The notes: generated from the sequence alone by a model not told the origin. A stretch of 64,000 bases of DNA from Flavobacterium humidisoli (GCF_023272795.1 NZ_CP096829.1:4526001-4590000); one strand, 5' to 3'. Shown: positions 36,211 to 46,384, numbered from the stretch's first letter. Program-made: numbers and translations.

Positions 36211-38187
36211 CTATTCTTGATAATTGAAAGTCCCTAGCCCACCAAAGTTATCATTCCAACCAATAGTTTGTAATAGCCAAGGATTTGCAGTTAAAGCCGT
36301 TGTATTTAATCCATTAATATAATAGTTAGGATTGAATTTGATATTAACCGCCGCTCCATTAAAGTTATCCATAGGCGTAACTAATGCTGTACGGATAAAG
36401 TTTGTATTATAGAATGTTGCCAAAGTTGCTAATTGAGCTTGGAAATTTGCCGCATCTGGATCTGCTACTATACTTGCACGAGCATTAGCCAAAGGATCGG
36501 TAGTCGCTGAAGTTGTTGCAACTTTATATTGTAAAAAGTTACCAGTACGTTTTGTTCCGTTAATTGGTGTTAGACCTAATTTACTTACAGTACCTCCTGT
36601 AACTCCAGGCAATACTTCATTATCATATAACATCCATCTTTGAACATCCCAAAAACGTTTTCCTTCGTAAGCTAACTCTACTCTACGCTCATATAAAACT
36701 GCTTCAATTGCTTGATACTTATCAGAAAGTGTTCCAATTCCGTAATTGTTTGCTGAAGGAATACCAACACGATTTCTAATTCTTCCTAAATAAGCTATAG
36801 TGTTAGTAGTTTGACCTAAAGCTGCATAACATTCTGCGATGTTTAATAATAATTCAGCATAGCGATATTCAAAAATATCTGTACCAGAATACTGGAAGTT
36901 TGTTTCTTTACTAGCAGCTGTATTTGTCATTTTTCTTACGAAAGCTGGACTTGATATTGCAGTATTTCCATCTGAAAACCCTGCTTTATTTGAACCATCT
37001 AACCAACGGTAAGCCCAAAGAACACTATTTGGAGTTTCTTTGCTTCCCCATTTAGAACCAGAAAAAGCGAAAGTTCTGTAAAATCTAGGATCTCTGTTAA
37101 GGAAGAAAGTAAAATCGTTATAACCATTTGCTGCAGTTGGTCTACTACCATCTGCCATCGGAAATAAATCAATCATTTCTTTTGGAGCAGCAACTCCTCC
37201 ACCTGTACCTCCTAAACTCAATAAACGGATTCCTTTTTCCCAAGAGTTATTAATTGCTTGAGAAGTAACACCAAATCCGCAAAGTTGCACTGTGATTGCT
37301 TCTGAACAGAAAGCATTATCAATCAAGAACATTTGTTCCCATTGTTTTGCAGTGCTTCCATATAATCCATAACCGTCAGCTGTCAATTGAGCTTCTGCTT
37401 CCAATCCTGCTTTCAACGCCGCTTCCCAACGTTCGTTTGAACCATCCCAATTTTTATTAAATATAGGACTAGCAAATGTTAAAAGTACTCTAGATTTTTG
37501 AGCCATTGCAGCTCCTTTAGTAAAACGTCCGTAAGCTGCAGCTCCCCAGTTTCCAGGTAATAAACTTGCGGCCATGTCTAAATCACTAACGATTTGCGCC
37601 ACCACTTCAGAAACTTTTGCTCTAGGCAACTGGATTGAAGCATCTGTAGCCGATGCATCTTGAACAGTAGTTACAATAGGAACTCCTCCATAAACACGCA
37701 TTAGATCAAAATACTGCATTGCACGCATATAATACATCTGCCCTTTTGCTTGATCACGGAATGTTTTATCCAAATTAGAACCTTTTACATCAATGTCTTC
37801 TAAGAAAGCATTACATTCTCTAATTCTGTTGTATGGATGGTTATTGATACTAGTTGCTAATTTAGCTCCATAATAACCACTTGCATCAGCTGAGTTTATA
37901 AGTGTTTTGTTTGGATTGATAAAATCTTGCGTTCCACCCAACTCTTCTGTCAACCTTGAATTTGTATCTGTATAAGAACCAATAATTGTAGCAGTTGGTG
38001 ACTTATAAGCATTATAAAAATCATAATATTGATTGTCTACATAGGCTTGTGCACGCTCTTGAGTTTGGTAGAATGTATCATCGTAAAAGCCATAACCTTT
38101 CTTATCCTTTAGAAAATCATCACTACAAGAAGCAGCACCTACTGCTAGCAATAGTGATAGTGTTATATATTTAAATGGTGTTTTCAT
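36211..38187 (-). CDS. susD: SusD/RagB-type glycan-binding lipoprotein
   Basis: 658 residues from ATG 38187. The signal peptide has a lipobox (LLLAVGAASCSDDF), so it is anchored in the outer membrane and probably surface exposed. SusD-family features are the N-terminal AYVDNQYYDFYNAYKSPTAT, TPR-like helices (GQMYYMRAMQYFDLMRVYGG, a signature of the family) and the C-terminal FEYRYAELLLNIAECYAALG and RVELAYEGKRFWDVQRWMLY. It binds pectic oligosaccharides and acts as the lid of the SusC transporter. It starts 19 bases after the susC stop, so the two are surely cotranscribed. It is longer than the usual 500-600 residues because of inserted loops. Confidence 0.95.
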   Translation of the reverse strand: MKTPFKYITLSLLLAVGAASCSDDFLKDKKGYGFYDDTFYQTQERAQAYVDNQYYDFYNAYKSPTATIIGSYTDTNSRLTEELGGTQDFINPNKTLINSADASGYYGAKLATSINNHPYNRIRECNAFLEDIDVKGSNLDKTFRDQAKGQMYYMRAMQYFDLMRVYGGVPIVTTVQDASATDASIQLPRAKVSEVVAQIVSDLDMAASLLPGNWGAAAYGRFTKGAAMAQKSRVLLTFASPIFNKNWDGSNERWEAALKAGLEAEAQLTADGYGLYGSTAKQWEQMFLIDNAFCSEAITVQLCGFGVTSQAINNSWEKGIRLLSLGGTGGGVAAPKEMIDLFPMADGSRPTAANGYNDFTFFLNRDPRFYRTFAFSGSKWGSKETPNSVLWAYRWLDGSNKAGFSDGNTAISSPAFVRKMTNTAASKETNFQYSGTDIFEYRYAELLLNIAECYAALGQTTNTIAYLGRIRNRVGIPSANNYGIGTLSDKYQAIEAVLYERRVELAYEGKRFWDVQRWMLYDNEVLPGVTGGTVSKLGLTPINGTKRTGNFLQYKVATTSATTDPLANARASIVADPDAANFQAQLATLATFYNTNFIRTALVTPMDNFNGAAVNIKFNPNYYINGLNTTALTANPWLLQTIGWNDNFGGLGTFNYQE

Positions 38188-38205
38188 AATTTCTTTTAAT
38201 TTTGA

Positions 38206-41200
38206 TTAGAATGATACGTTAAAATTAAGCGACCAAGTTCTAAGTGTAGGATAATTTACAGAAGAATTATCATACATATTTCTATAATGATCTGGATAAG
38301 GATTGTATAAATCCCAAAGATTATTACCTGTTACTCCCAACGTTATAGCAGCAATTTTTGTATCTGCAAAAACTTTCTTAGGGATATCATAGTTAAGACT
38401 TAAGTTTCTAACAAAACAACGGAAAGTGTTTAGCTGCCAGAAATCTGATGGGCTAGACATATACGTCCATTGCGCCACGTTTGGATATTTACCATTTGGA
38501 TTATCCTCAGCATCATACATATCTCTCCAGAAACTCTCACGAGACCACATATTGTTTGCAGATGATGTACCTTGATTTACTAAGTCTACAAAATTAGCTC
38601 CTCCCCAAGAAGTTGCAATTTGAGTTCTCAAAGAGAATCCTTCATATTTAAAACCTAAATTGGTTGTAAAACCATAAGTTCTACTGCTGTTAGCCAACTT
38701 CACATAATCATTCTCTTTCATGATTTGTCCGTCTGCTGGTGCTAATGTTCCATCTGGATTAAGTTGTCCAGCAACATCTTGATAAGCTAAAGATCCTTTT
38801 CTCATTCCAGAAACAGAGTTGATATCGAAATATCTTGGCACTCCTCCAACTGCTGTAGCACGTTCTGTTAAATAGGCCCAGTAATTTGCAATATCTTCAT
38901 CTGTACGTAAAATACCATCTCCTGTTGAAGTTCCTTTCCAAACTGCAAATCCCCATACTGGATTAAATGATGAATATCCTACACGTGTTGTATTGCTTGA
39001 CGGAACAAGATTTCCTTGATCTGGATATTTTTTGATCTCATTATTATTGTAGCTAAAGTTGATTCCAACATTGTAGCTCATGTTACTTTTTATCTTATCA
39101 CTCCAGTTAATAGCAAATTCATGTCCCCATGCGTCAATTTGACCATAGTTTTGTTCAGCATAAGCTCCTCCTACAGAAATTGGCACACCTACAGCACTGC
39201 TCATGTCTGTTAACATATCTGTATTTTTATCGTAATAAAAATCATACGTAAAGTTTAATCTGTTTTTCAACAAATTAATATCAAGTCCAACGTTGTTTTT
39301 TATAGTAGTATCCCATGTTACATTTCTATTTGGATTTACTCTAGGAGTCAAACCATTTCCATTAAATCCACCACCACTCGTTGCTGTACCAGGTCCAAAC
39401 TGAAAACCTTTGTCTACGATAAGATCATAATACTGCTCCCATCTCCAAGGCTGGATATTATCTTTTCCTGTTTTACCAATAGAGTAACGAATTTTAAAGA
39501 AGTCAACCCAAGGCAATCCTTTTTCAAACCAATTTTCTTTAGACATTACCCAACCCACTTGAACAGATGGGAAAGTTCCCCAATAATTCTCTGGTGCAAA
39601 TTTTGTCGAAGCATCACTACGTAAAATAAACTGGAATAAATATTTTTGTTTATAGCTATAATTTAAACGTCCAAAATAAGACAATGTTCCTCCTTCAACT
39701 TTTGTAGCCTGGCTATTAGAAGTACTTAATGTTCCAGCAGTACGATAATCTCCTAAATAATCTTTACCTGTTTGCTCATAAGCCAAACGTGTAAAAGTAT
39801 TGTATACTTCAGAAGCTTCACCACCTACCATTGCACCAATTTGATGATCTCCAAAAGTTCTGTCATAGTTGATCATGAAATCTCCTTGAGTACTTTTACC
39901 GTCTGTATTGTTATAATACACTCTTGAGTTTCTTACATTCGTCTCTAAAATATAACTACCTGTTGGATTCGTTGTCGCATTATAAAAACTAGGATTAGCA
40001 GCACTTGCTAAGTGTTTGTCTTGAAGCTGATAATCTCTAATTCTAACTAAATCATACGGCAATTGAATTTGCTCTGTGTAAGCTGAACTTTGATTTCTTG
40101 AATAAGTAACTTTAAAAGATAATCCTTTAACTGCTGCCAGTTTATAATTTAAGGAAGCATTTACATTGAATGTATTATCATCAGTAACTTGATGTGAACC
40201 ATTATTTAAATTGGCAAAATAGTTCCAACCTGCAATATTATTATTTGCATTTGCGCTTCCAAAGTTTTTGTTTGAATTAGGGAAAGGAGAAACATAATAT
40301 TGATTACCATCTACAGTTGTTTGCCAAGGCACGTGTTGCGGCATGTGTAACAAGAATCCGTAATCTGCTTGTTCTCCACCAGCAGCAGAAGCATAACTAC
40401 CGTCACTAATATTTGATGATGCTTTAGTGAATGATTTATCAACTGTTCCAACATTTCCAGAAACAGAAGCAGAAAAATCTAAATTCTTAGCAATTTTCGC
40501 GTTGATCCCTGTACGGAAATTCCATTTATCATATTTTTGGTTTCCTAAATTTGCATCTTGCGTTAGGTAAGTTGCTCCTGCAAAATAGGTAATATCTTCA
40601 TTACCTCCACTCACATTAAAAGAGTGTTTTTGCTGAATAGCTGGTTTCCAAGCTTCTTTTAGCCAGTTATAATTTAAGCCTTTCATTTGCTCCAATTCTG
40701 CATCCGAATATATAGTAGCCGGATCAATAACAGCAGGCGCAGCTACTCTTGATTTAAAAAATCTATTGCTAAAAACTCCAAATTCATAAGCATCCAATAC
40801 CTTACTATGGCTAACTGCATCATTTATTGCAAATTGGCTATTGTATGAAAACTTTGCCTTACCAGCTTTACCGCGTTTTGTTTTTACAACAATTGCCCCT
40901 TGTGAAGCACGCGAACCGTAAATTGCAGCAGAACCATCTTTTAATACTGTAATACTCTCAATCTCTGAAGGATCTAATCTATTAAACTGTTCCAATGTAG
41001 GCTTACCATTACTTGGATCAACTTGGATCATGTCGTCAATGATGATCAAAGGAGTACTAAAACCTCCATCTTTAGATAAACTAAAAGTTTGACGGATTTG
41101 AACACTTCCTGCATCCCCAGGACGACCAGTTCCGCTAGTAACAGTAACACCAGGAACTAATCCTTTTAATGCGTCAGATAAATTTGTTACAGGTAAATCC

Positions 41201-41598
41201 ATTAAGTCGTCTGCCTTAATAGTAGCAATCGCTCCAGTAAGTTCCTTTTTCTTCTGACTACCGTAACCAACTACAACTATATTTTCTAATTGATTAAAAT
41301 CGTCTTCCATTTTTGCATTAACAATAGAACGATTATTAAGAGCGATTTCTATTTTCTTCATTCCGATGAAAGAGAATACTAATGTAGCTCCGCTTTTAAC
41401 TTTAATTTGATACTTTCCATTGTAATCTGTCGTCACCGAATTTTTGGTAGATTTTTCAGTTACGTTAACTCCAGGCAATAGTCCACCTAAATTGTCTGTA
41501 ACGGTTCCCGTTACTGTAACTTGATTTTGAGCATAACTCAATACACTCATCAGTGCAAACAAAAGAAAACTACATCTTTTTATAAGTGCTTGTTTCAT
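38206..41598 (-). CDS. susC: SusC/RagA-type TonB-dependent outer-membrane transporter
   Basis: 1130 residues with a signal peptide (CSFLLFALMSVLSYAQ). A carboxypeptidase-D-like CarbopepD_reg domain (VTGTVTDNLGGLLPGVNV) at residues 25-105 precedes the SusC TonB-box-like element DFNQLENIVVVGYGSQKKKE. The plug domain contains GVTVTSGTGRPGDAGSVQIR and SITVLKDGSAAIYGSRASQG, followed by a 22-strand barrel ending NYPTLRTWSLNFNVSF with the terminal Phe expected for outer-membrane insertion. It imports pectin oligosaccharides with SusD, energised by TonB. It is the only SusC in the window and lies just downstream of the largest intergenic region, so it heads the main transcription unit. No FecI/FecR-type regulator accompanies it, and it lacks the STN domain that such regulation needs. 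Confidence 0.95.
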   Translation of the reverse strand: MKQALIKRCSFLLFALMSVLSYAQNQVTVTGTVTDNLGGLLPGVNVTEKSTKNSVTTDYNGKYQIKVKSGATLVFSFIGMKKIEIALNNRSIVNAKMEDDFNQLENIVVVGYGSQKKKELTGAIATIKADDLMDLPVTNLSDALKGLVPGVTVTSGTGRPGDAGSVQIRQTFSLSKDGGFSTPLIIIDDMIQVDPSNGKPTLEQFNRLDPSEIESITVLKDGSAAIYGSRASQGAIVVKTKRGKAGKAKFSYNSQFAINDAVSHSKVLDAYEFGVFSNRFFKSRVAAPAVIDPATIYSDAELEQMKGLNYNWLKEAWKPAIQQKHSFNVSGGNEDITYFAGATYLTQDANLGNQKYDKWNFRTGINAKIAKNLDFSASVSGNVGTVDKSFTKASSNISDGSYASAAGGEQADYGFLLHMPQHVPWQTTVDGNQYYVSPFPNSNKNFGSANANNNIAGWNYFANLNNGSHQVTDDNTFNVNASLNYKLAAVKGLSFKVTYSRNQSSAYTEQIQLPYDLVRIRDYQLQDKHLASAANPSFYNATTNPTGSYILETNVRNSRVYYNNTDGKSTQGDFMINYDRTFGDHQIGAMVGGEASEVYNTFTRLAYEQTGKDYLGDYRTAGTLSTSNSQATKVEGGTLSYFGRLNYSYKQKYLFQFILRSDASTKFAPENYWGTFPSVQVGWVMSKENWFEKGLPWVDFFKIRYSIGKTGKDNIQPWRWEQYYDLIVDKGFQFGPGTATSGGGFNGNGLTPRVNPNRNVTWDTTIKNNVGLDINLLKNRLNFTYDFYYDKNTDMLTDMSSAVGVPISVGGAYAEQNYGQIDAWGHEFAINWSDKIKSNMSYNVGINFSYNNNEIKKYPDQGNLVPSSNTTRVGYSSFNPVWGFAVWKGTSTGDGILRTDEDIANYWAYLTERATAVGGVPRYFDINSVSGMRKGSLAYQDVAGQLNPDGTLAPADGQIMKENDYVKLANSSRTYGFTTNLGFKYEGFSLRTQIATSWGGANFVDLVNQGTSSANNMWSRESFWRDMYDAEDNPNGKYPNVAQWTYMSSPSDFWQLNTFRCFVRNLSLNYDIPKKVFADTKIAAITLGVTGNNLWDLYNPYPDHYRNMYDNSSVNYPTLRTWSLNFNVSF

Positions 41599-42210
41599 AA
41601 ATGTTTTTTTTGGTTAGGTTATTAATTGTTAGTTAGTCATGTTTAATGTGCCTCTTCTATTAACAAAATTTTTCTTAATGGAATCTTAAATTAATTTTAT
41701 TAAATGTTTAAAACACATTTATTTTAATATTCCAAAAATATGACGATGGCACATTAGAACCGTCCTGCTCTATCCTGTTTTAATCATGTTATTTCAAAAA
41801 AAAACACTTAAAAAAAACAATATTAATAAAAAACGAATGGAAAAAATAGATGAACCAAAATATTAAAGACAAATGTTTGCTTATTACAAAATTTAAAAAC
41901 TCATTTTGACTAAAAAACAATAAGATTGTTATCAAAAATAAACATATAGTATATATTCTGCAAAACTAATTACTATCACCACTGATAAATAATAGCTTAT
42001 AAAATACTAATTTTTACGAAAACGATAGAGATAAATACTCTAAGTATATTTTTTTTAGATAAAAAAGCTTACAAAATCAAATACAGGATACCTGTAGGTT
42101 ACTCCAAAAAAATCCTTATTTTTTTTTATTAAAAAAAAATATTTTTAAACGTAAATTCTGACCAACAAAATTTAAACCGTTTTTTTTCGATTTTTTTGAT
42201 TGATGAAAAT
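41599..42210 (-). promoter_or_regulatory. susCD promoter region
   Basis: A 0.6 kb, very AT-rich stretch without genes. On the coding strand a candidate -7 element TATTTTTG (41740-41733) fits TAnnTTTG; no good TTG lies at -33. Immediately upstream, 41778-41761 reads ACAGGATAGAGCAGGACG, with CAGGA repeated one helical turn apart, as expected of an activator site. A second ACAGGATA, part of the palindrome ACAGGATACCTGT, lies at 42083-42095. The rest is poly-A/T tracts. No regulator gene is in the window, so the binding protein is unknown. Promoter assignment is inference from position. Confidence 0.5.
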
Positions 42211-42245
42211 AAAAAAAGCCCGCTAGATCCAATCACTAGCGGGCT
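42211..42245 (-). terminator. Rho-independent terminator after the CE12 gene
   Basis: Perfect 10 bp GC-rich stem AGCCCGCTAG / CTAGCGGGCT (42217-42226, 42236-42245), 9-base loop, followed by T7 on the transcript strand. It lies 20 bases past the CE12 stop and separates the upstream gene block (42.3-64 kb) from the susCD unit. Confidence 0.9.
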
Positions 42246-42264
42246 AATATTATTCTTTCCAAAT

Positions 42265-43047
42265 CTATAATTTCTTCATTGCATTAAAAACCAATTGAGC
42301 GATTTCAATTCCGCCCTGTGTTTGAAAATGCGTATTATCTTTTTGTCCGTTTGGAAAAGCAGGAAACTTTCCAGCTTCAAAATTCATAAAATAGTTTGTA
42401 GTTACATAGTCTTGTCCTTTTGAAGAAAAGAAACTCATCGAAAGTTCATTCAGATCGATATATTTTACCTTCAATTCGTTTGCAACCTCTATTGCTGCTT
42501 GAGGATATTCACCATGAACATTACTTAATTTGCCATCTTTCCAAGGATAATTTCTGGCAACTGGAGTAAGTACAATTGGCGTTGCGCCTTTTTCTTTGGT
42601 TTGATTGATAAAAAGACGCAGAAATTCTTTATAACCTTCAATGTTTACATAACGTTCTGTTTTTTCTACCGATGCATCATTATGACCAAATTGCATCATA
42701 ACCACATCTCCTTTTTGAAGAGAATTGTAAACGGAAGCCCAGCGTCCTTCCTGAAAAAAAGTTCTGGTACTTCTTCCGCCCTTGGCACGATCGTCAATTT
42801 TCACTTCTTTAACATTGCCCAAAATATTTTTGACCAGTTTTAAACTATCCTTCTGGAAAAAAGGCTGAAAAACCTGCCCCCATCCCACCTGCGGAAATTT
42901 CTTAGTTTCATAATTTTCTTCTAATGAATAATCGGCAACGGTAGAATCTCCAATTAGGTAAATGGTCGTTACTTTTTGTTTATAATTAAAAGCGCCCAGC
43001 ACTAGCAGAGAGCACAATCCGATTAATAAAATTCTAACGTTTTTCAT
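42265..43047 (-). CDS. CE12-type SGNH rhamnogalacturonan acetylesterase
   Basis: 260 residues from ATG 43047. The N-terminal hydrophobic stretch (VRILLIGLCSLLVLGAF) is a signal peptide. All SGNH blocks of CE12 are present: YLIGDSTVADYS with the nucleophile Ser, RAKGGRSTRTFF with the oxyanion Gly, MQFGHNDAS with the Asn, and KDNTHFQTQGG with the Asp-His pair. CE12 removes acetyl groups from galacturonic acid in rhamnogalacturonan or homogalacturonan, opening the backbone to lyases. It starts 4 bases after the stop of the CE8 gene, so the two esterases are cotranscribed, and it ends just before a strong terminator. Confidence 0.93.
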   Translation of the reverse strand: MKNVRILLIGLCSLLVLGAFNYKQKVTTIYLIGDSTVADYSLEENYETKKFPQVGWGQVFQPFFQKDSLKLVKNILGNVKEVKIDDRAKGGRSTRTFFQEGRWASVYNSLQKGDVVMMQFGHNDASVEKTERYVNIEGYKEFLRLFINQTKEKGATPIVLTPVARNYPWKDGKLSNVHGEYPQAAIEVANELKVKYIDLNELSMSFFSSKGQDYVTTNYFMNFEAGKFPAFPNGQKDNTHFQTQGGIEIAQLVFNAMKKL

Positions 43048-43051
43048 TAAT

Positions 43052-44038
43052 TTACTTATTTGGATTCCATCCGTTTAAAACTAAATCTTTACTATATTTT
43101 TTAAGGTCTTCTTTATTTAATTGATACGACCATGACACTCTTTGAGAAATCTCTTTAGCGCTTAAACCTTTGCTTCCGAATTCTGCATAATAAGCCGTTT
43201 TGTCTTTATCAGGAAATCTTGTATCGATCCATGCATTCCAACCCTCTGGAATAATATGCGAACCTAAATCTGTATTTATAAAAATAGTTTGAGCATAAGG
43301 CCTCCAAGGTCTTCCCAAAAATACTTTATCGACTAATTTGTCTTTGGCTGTAAGTTTACAATCAACGAAAACAAATCCGTAAGTTTGACCTTTTGGAGTC
43401 GAGGCTGCAGTGATATAAGAGTTCGTTAAACTTTCGATCGTACAATTATAAAAATAAGCCGTTGCTGCACCGAAAATAAAATCGGTTGTACCGTTGATGA
43501 AACAGTTTTCAAAGTAGATACGAGTTTTTTCTTCGGATAAATAAAGTGTATCCTGATTGCCTAGAAGATTGCAATTCTTTACAATAACACGATCACTTTT
43601 AATATGAAGCGCCACCGCCTGCCCTACTCTTCCAGCGGTATTTTCTACAGTAAGATTTTCTAGCGTACAGTCGTTTCCTTTAATCAAAAATGAATAAGAT
43701 GTTCCCGTTCCAAAAGCTGTTTTTCCTGATGCATCTTTTTCTCGAAGCGGTTTTCCCGAATAGTCATCAAATGAAATAATCGTTTTGTTTCGATCAGTTC
43801 CTTTTAAAGTGATGAACGTTTTAGAAACTGGGATTTCCAATTTCTCCTTATAAACTCCTGGCTTTATAGTTATTACAACACGTTTCTCTGAATTGTCTTT
43901 CACATTATTAACCGCTTCCTGAATGGTTTTAAAATCTCCTGAACCATCTTGCGCAACGGTTAAAGCTAATTTGTTATCAAGCGTTTGGGCTGAAATTGAA
44001 AGTGTTGTGATTAAAAATAATGCTAGAATATATTTCAT
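43052..44038 (-). CDS. CE8 pectin methylesterase
   Basis: 328 residues with a signal peptide (MKYILALFLITTLSISAQ). The mature protein begins LALTVAQDGSGDFKTIQEAV, the usual CE8 start. Catalytic motifs are complete: GNQDTLY (about 160-166), GTTDFIFGAA with the nucleophile Asp (about 184), and FLGRPWRPYA with the conserved Arg and Trp (about 240-249). The enzyme hydrolyses C6 methyl esters of homogalacturonan, releasing methanol and making PL1 substrate. Together with the adjacent CE12 it forms a de-esterification pair. It lies downstream of the GH127 gene with an A repeat in the gap. Confidence 0.95.
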   Translation of the reverse strand: MKYILALFLITTLSISAQTLDNKLALTVAQDGSGDFKTIQEAVNNVKDNSEKRVVITIKPGVYKEKLEIPVSKTFITLKGTDRNKTIISFDDYSGKPLREKDASGKTAFGTGTSYSFLIKGNDCTLENLTVENTAGRVGQAVALHIKSDRVIVKNCNLLGNQDTLYLSEEKTRIYFENCFINGTTDFIFGAATAYFYNCTIESLTNSYITAASTPKGQTYGFVFVDCKLTAKDKLVDKVFLGRPWRPYAQTIFINTDLGSHIIPEGWNAWIDTRFPDKDKTAYYAEFGSKGLSAKEISQRVSWSYQLNKEDLKKYSKDLVLNGWNPNK

Positions 44039-44065
44039 ATATTTTTTATTTAGTTTTAGTGTTTT

Positions 44066-44167
44066 TTGTCATCTTGACGAAGGAAAGATCACACTCGAAA
44101 TTCCGCAATCGTGATACCCAATCTTTGTCGATTTACGCGTGTGATTCCTCGTTCCTCGGAATGACAA
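44066..44167. repeat. Dispersed palindromic repeat A, copy 6
   Basis: Starts TTGTCATCTTGACGAAGG and ends CCTCGTTCCTCGGAATGACAA. The right arm contains an intact, unoccupied IS110 target core (44149-44164). Confidence 0.85.
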
Positions 44168-44179
44168 ACTGTAAGATTA

Positions 44180-44236
44180 AAATCCGTTTATAATCCGCGT
44201 CTTTACGAAGTAAATCCGTTTCATCTGTGTGCAAAA
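44180..44236. repeat. Intergenic repeat C, partial copy 3
   Basis: AATCCGCGTCTTTACGAAGTAAATCCGTTTCATCTGTG is the reverse complement of the left part of repeat C (19043, 21959). It runs up to the stop codon of the GH127 gene. Confidence 0.6.
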
Positions 44237-44237
44237 C

Positions 44238-46262
44238 TTAATGCGACATCCAAACCGTCATTTCGCCTTTTCCTTTATTTCCCCATGCAAAATACGGAAT
44301 CAATTTTACTGGTACTGCAGTTGCATCTTTGGAATTAAGCGGTTTGTACAAAGTTTTATTCCAAGAATTATCAGATTTTATGACCGCTTCTGCATCAATG
44401 CTAACTAAGTTTCTATTATTGAGTGTGAAGTTGTTAGTCGTAAATTTCGAATTCACATTTAATGCAATATCATTTACACTTGTTTTTGCAGGAAGCTGAT
44501 CTGATTCTAAACAATAAACCAGCGGTCCCCTTTTTACAGCTATTTGATTTTTAACTTCTTCCACCAAAGGATTGGCTTCCATTAATTCAACCGGCATCGG
44601 AAGATTCAATTCGATCACATCTCCTTTTTTCCATTTTTGATTTAATTTTAAATAAGTACCGGAAACGATTTTTTCATTACTCTTTGCATTATTAACTGAA
44701 ACCGAAGCATTCTGACTCCAGCCCGGAATTCTTAAAAAGAAATTTTGCAAATCTTTTGGAGCCTTTACAATCTTCAACGTTATTTTTCCGTCCCACGGAT
44801 AATTGGTTTGCTGTTCGATTTCGATTTCTTCTCCGTTTAACGATTTTGTTTTCAAAGAATTACTTCCGTATAAATTCACATACAAACCTTCTTTTGAAAG
44901 ATTGTAAGCATAATTTCCAACTTCGGCAATTGTTCTGGTTACATTTGGCGCACAACAGTTTGATAAGGCAATATAACCTTCACGCTCATTTCCCCATCTT
45001 TGGTGAAACGGCAGATCATTAGAAACATTCAGCGGATTATTGTAAAGGAATTTTTCTCCTTCTAAATCCATTCCGGAAAGTACACTATTATAAAGTGCCA
45101 ACTCTACAATGTCAGCATATTTGGCATCTCCGGTAATTTGAAGCATTCTCCAGTTCCATAAAACATTTCCAATATTGGCACAGGTTTCGGTATGAGCTGT
45201 TGCATTTGGCAATTGAAAAGGTCTTCCGTACGCCTGGTGAATTTTCTGTACTACCGTTGGATCGTAAGAAGTTCCGTCTGGCGAAACGCCGTCATACAAA
45301 GAACCACAGCCTCCTGTAATGTACATTTTACGATACGTTACATCATCCCAAATCGATTCCAGATTGTCTAAGAGTTTCTTTTCTCCTGTTTCGGCGTATA
45401 AATCGGCAACTCCTGCATACAGGTAATTCGCTCTTACCGCGTGCCCCATGGCAGTAGTCTGTTGTCTAAACGGAATGCGATCCTGATTGTCGTCGGTTCC
45501 ATCATTTGTAGTTCCTCTAATGTCAATCAAATTATTGGCAAGTTCCAAATATTTCGGATTTTTGGTCGTTCTATACATTTCGACAATTCCCATATAATGT
45601 GAAGGACAAATCGCATTTCGAGCCAGTTCCGGCGATGCTTTTTTGTAGAAATCATATAAGAAATCGGCAACGCCTTTTGCGATATTCAAAAAGTTGGTTT
45701 TTCCTGTAGCGCGATAATGAATACAGGCTGCAGTCATTAAATGTCCCATATTGTATTTCTCAAAACCCAACTGTTTTTTTACTTCTTCCGGTCCTAAAGT
45801 CCCCCAGCGTTCATCGATTAAAACGGGTGTATGAATGTAGCCGTCTTTGCGCTGTACTTTCGCGAAAAGCGCAATAGCTTTGTCCATTTCCTGATCAAGT
45901 TTCTTGTCTTTTGTAACGGCATAAGTGGCTGCCATTCCTTCAAAAATCTTGTAGAAATCACCATCATGAAACGAAGGTCCTTTAAAAGTTCCTTTGCTTA
46001 TACCTGCTGCAATTTCGAAATTTTTGTAAGCATGCGAAATCTCATCGTTATGATACAAGTTCCACATATAAGGCAGGGTGTTTTTGGTTTCTACATCAAA
46101 TTGTTCTTTCCAGAATCCGTTTGTCCATTTTACATCTTGTAAGCCAATGCTTTGCAGTTTTGAATACGGACTTTCTGAATTCGCAACCAAACCTTTGTTC
46201 TGAGACAGTAATCCAGAGCTAACAAAAAACAAACTAAGGGAAACATTTAAAAAATTTTTCAT
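44238..46262 (-). CDS. GH127-type beta-L-arabinofuranosidase
   Basis: I place the start at ATG 46262 (674 residues, signal peptide MKNFLNVSLSLFFVSSGLLSQ); another in-frame ATG at 46283 lies in a repeat arm. The (alpha/alpha)6 barrel contains ISKGTFKGPSFHDGDFYKIF, QRKDGYIHTPVLID and AMGHAVRANYLYAGVADLYA. The zinc/nucleophile site expected of GH127 is complete: Glu and Cys in HTETCANIGN (about 355) and the Cys pair in ALSNCCAPNVTR (about 434). A C-terminal beta-sandwich follows. GH127 releases beta-L-arabinofuranose with a cysteine nucleophile; GH146 is an alternative family with the same chemistry. In pectin, targets would be arabinan side chains or RG-II chain B. Confidence 0.88.
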   Translation of the reverse strand: MKNFLNVSLSLFFVSSGLLSQNKGLVANSESPYSKLQSIGLQDVKWTNGFWKEQFDVETKNTLPYMWNLYHNDEISHAYKNFEIAAGISKGTFKGPSFHDGDFYKIFEGMAATYAVTKDKKLDQEMDKAIALFAKVQRKDGYIHTPVLIDERWGTLGPEEVKKQLGFEKYNMGHLMTAACIHYRATGKTNFLNIAKGVADFLYDFYKKASPELARNAICPSHYMGIVEMYRTTKNPKYLELANNLIDIRGTTNDGTDDNQDRIPFRQQTTAMGHAVRANYLYAGVADLYAETGEKKLLDNLESIWDDVTYRKMYITGGCGSLYDGVSPDGTSYDPTVVQKIHQAYGRPFQLPNATAHTETCANIGNVLWNWRMLQITGDAKYADIVELALYNSVLSGMDLEGEKFLYNNPLNVSNDLPFHQRWGNEREGYIALSNCCAPNVTRTIAEVGNYAYNLSKEGLYVNLYGSNSLKTKSLNGEEIEIEQQTNYPWDGKITLKIVKAPKDLQNFFLRIPGWSQNASVSVNNAKSNEKIVSGTYLKLNQKWKKGDVIELNLPMPVELMEANPLVEEVKNQIAVKRGPLVYCLESDQLPAKTSVNDIALNVNSKFTTNNFTLNNRNLVSIDAEAVIKSDNSWNKTLYKPLNSKDATAVPVKLIPYFAWGNKGKGEMTVWMSH

Positions 46263-46277
46263 TTTATAATGATTTTT

Positions 46278-46382
46278 AACCATATAAGTAATATAAGTTC
46301 ATTTAAAACAAACTTTCTTAAACTTGAAATGCATAAGATTAAGTCTATCTTATAATTTCTTATATCACTTATATGGTTTACT
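46278..46382. repeat. Palindromic repeat G (ACCATATAAGTAATATAAG)
   Basis: The outer arms AACCATATAAGTAATATAAG and CTTATATCACTTATATGGTT are inverted repeats, with AAGATTAAGTCTATCTT inside. It fills the gap between the pectate lyase and GH127 genes. Single arms occur at 2816 and 31656. Confidence 0.75.
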
Positions 46383-46384
46383 AT

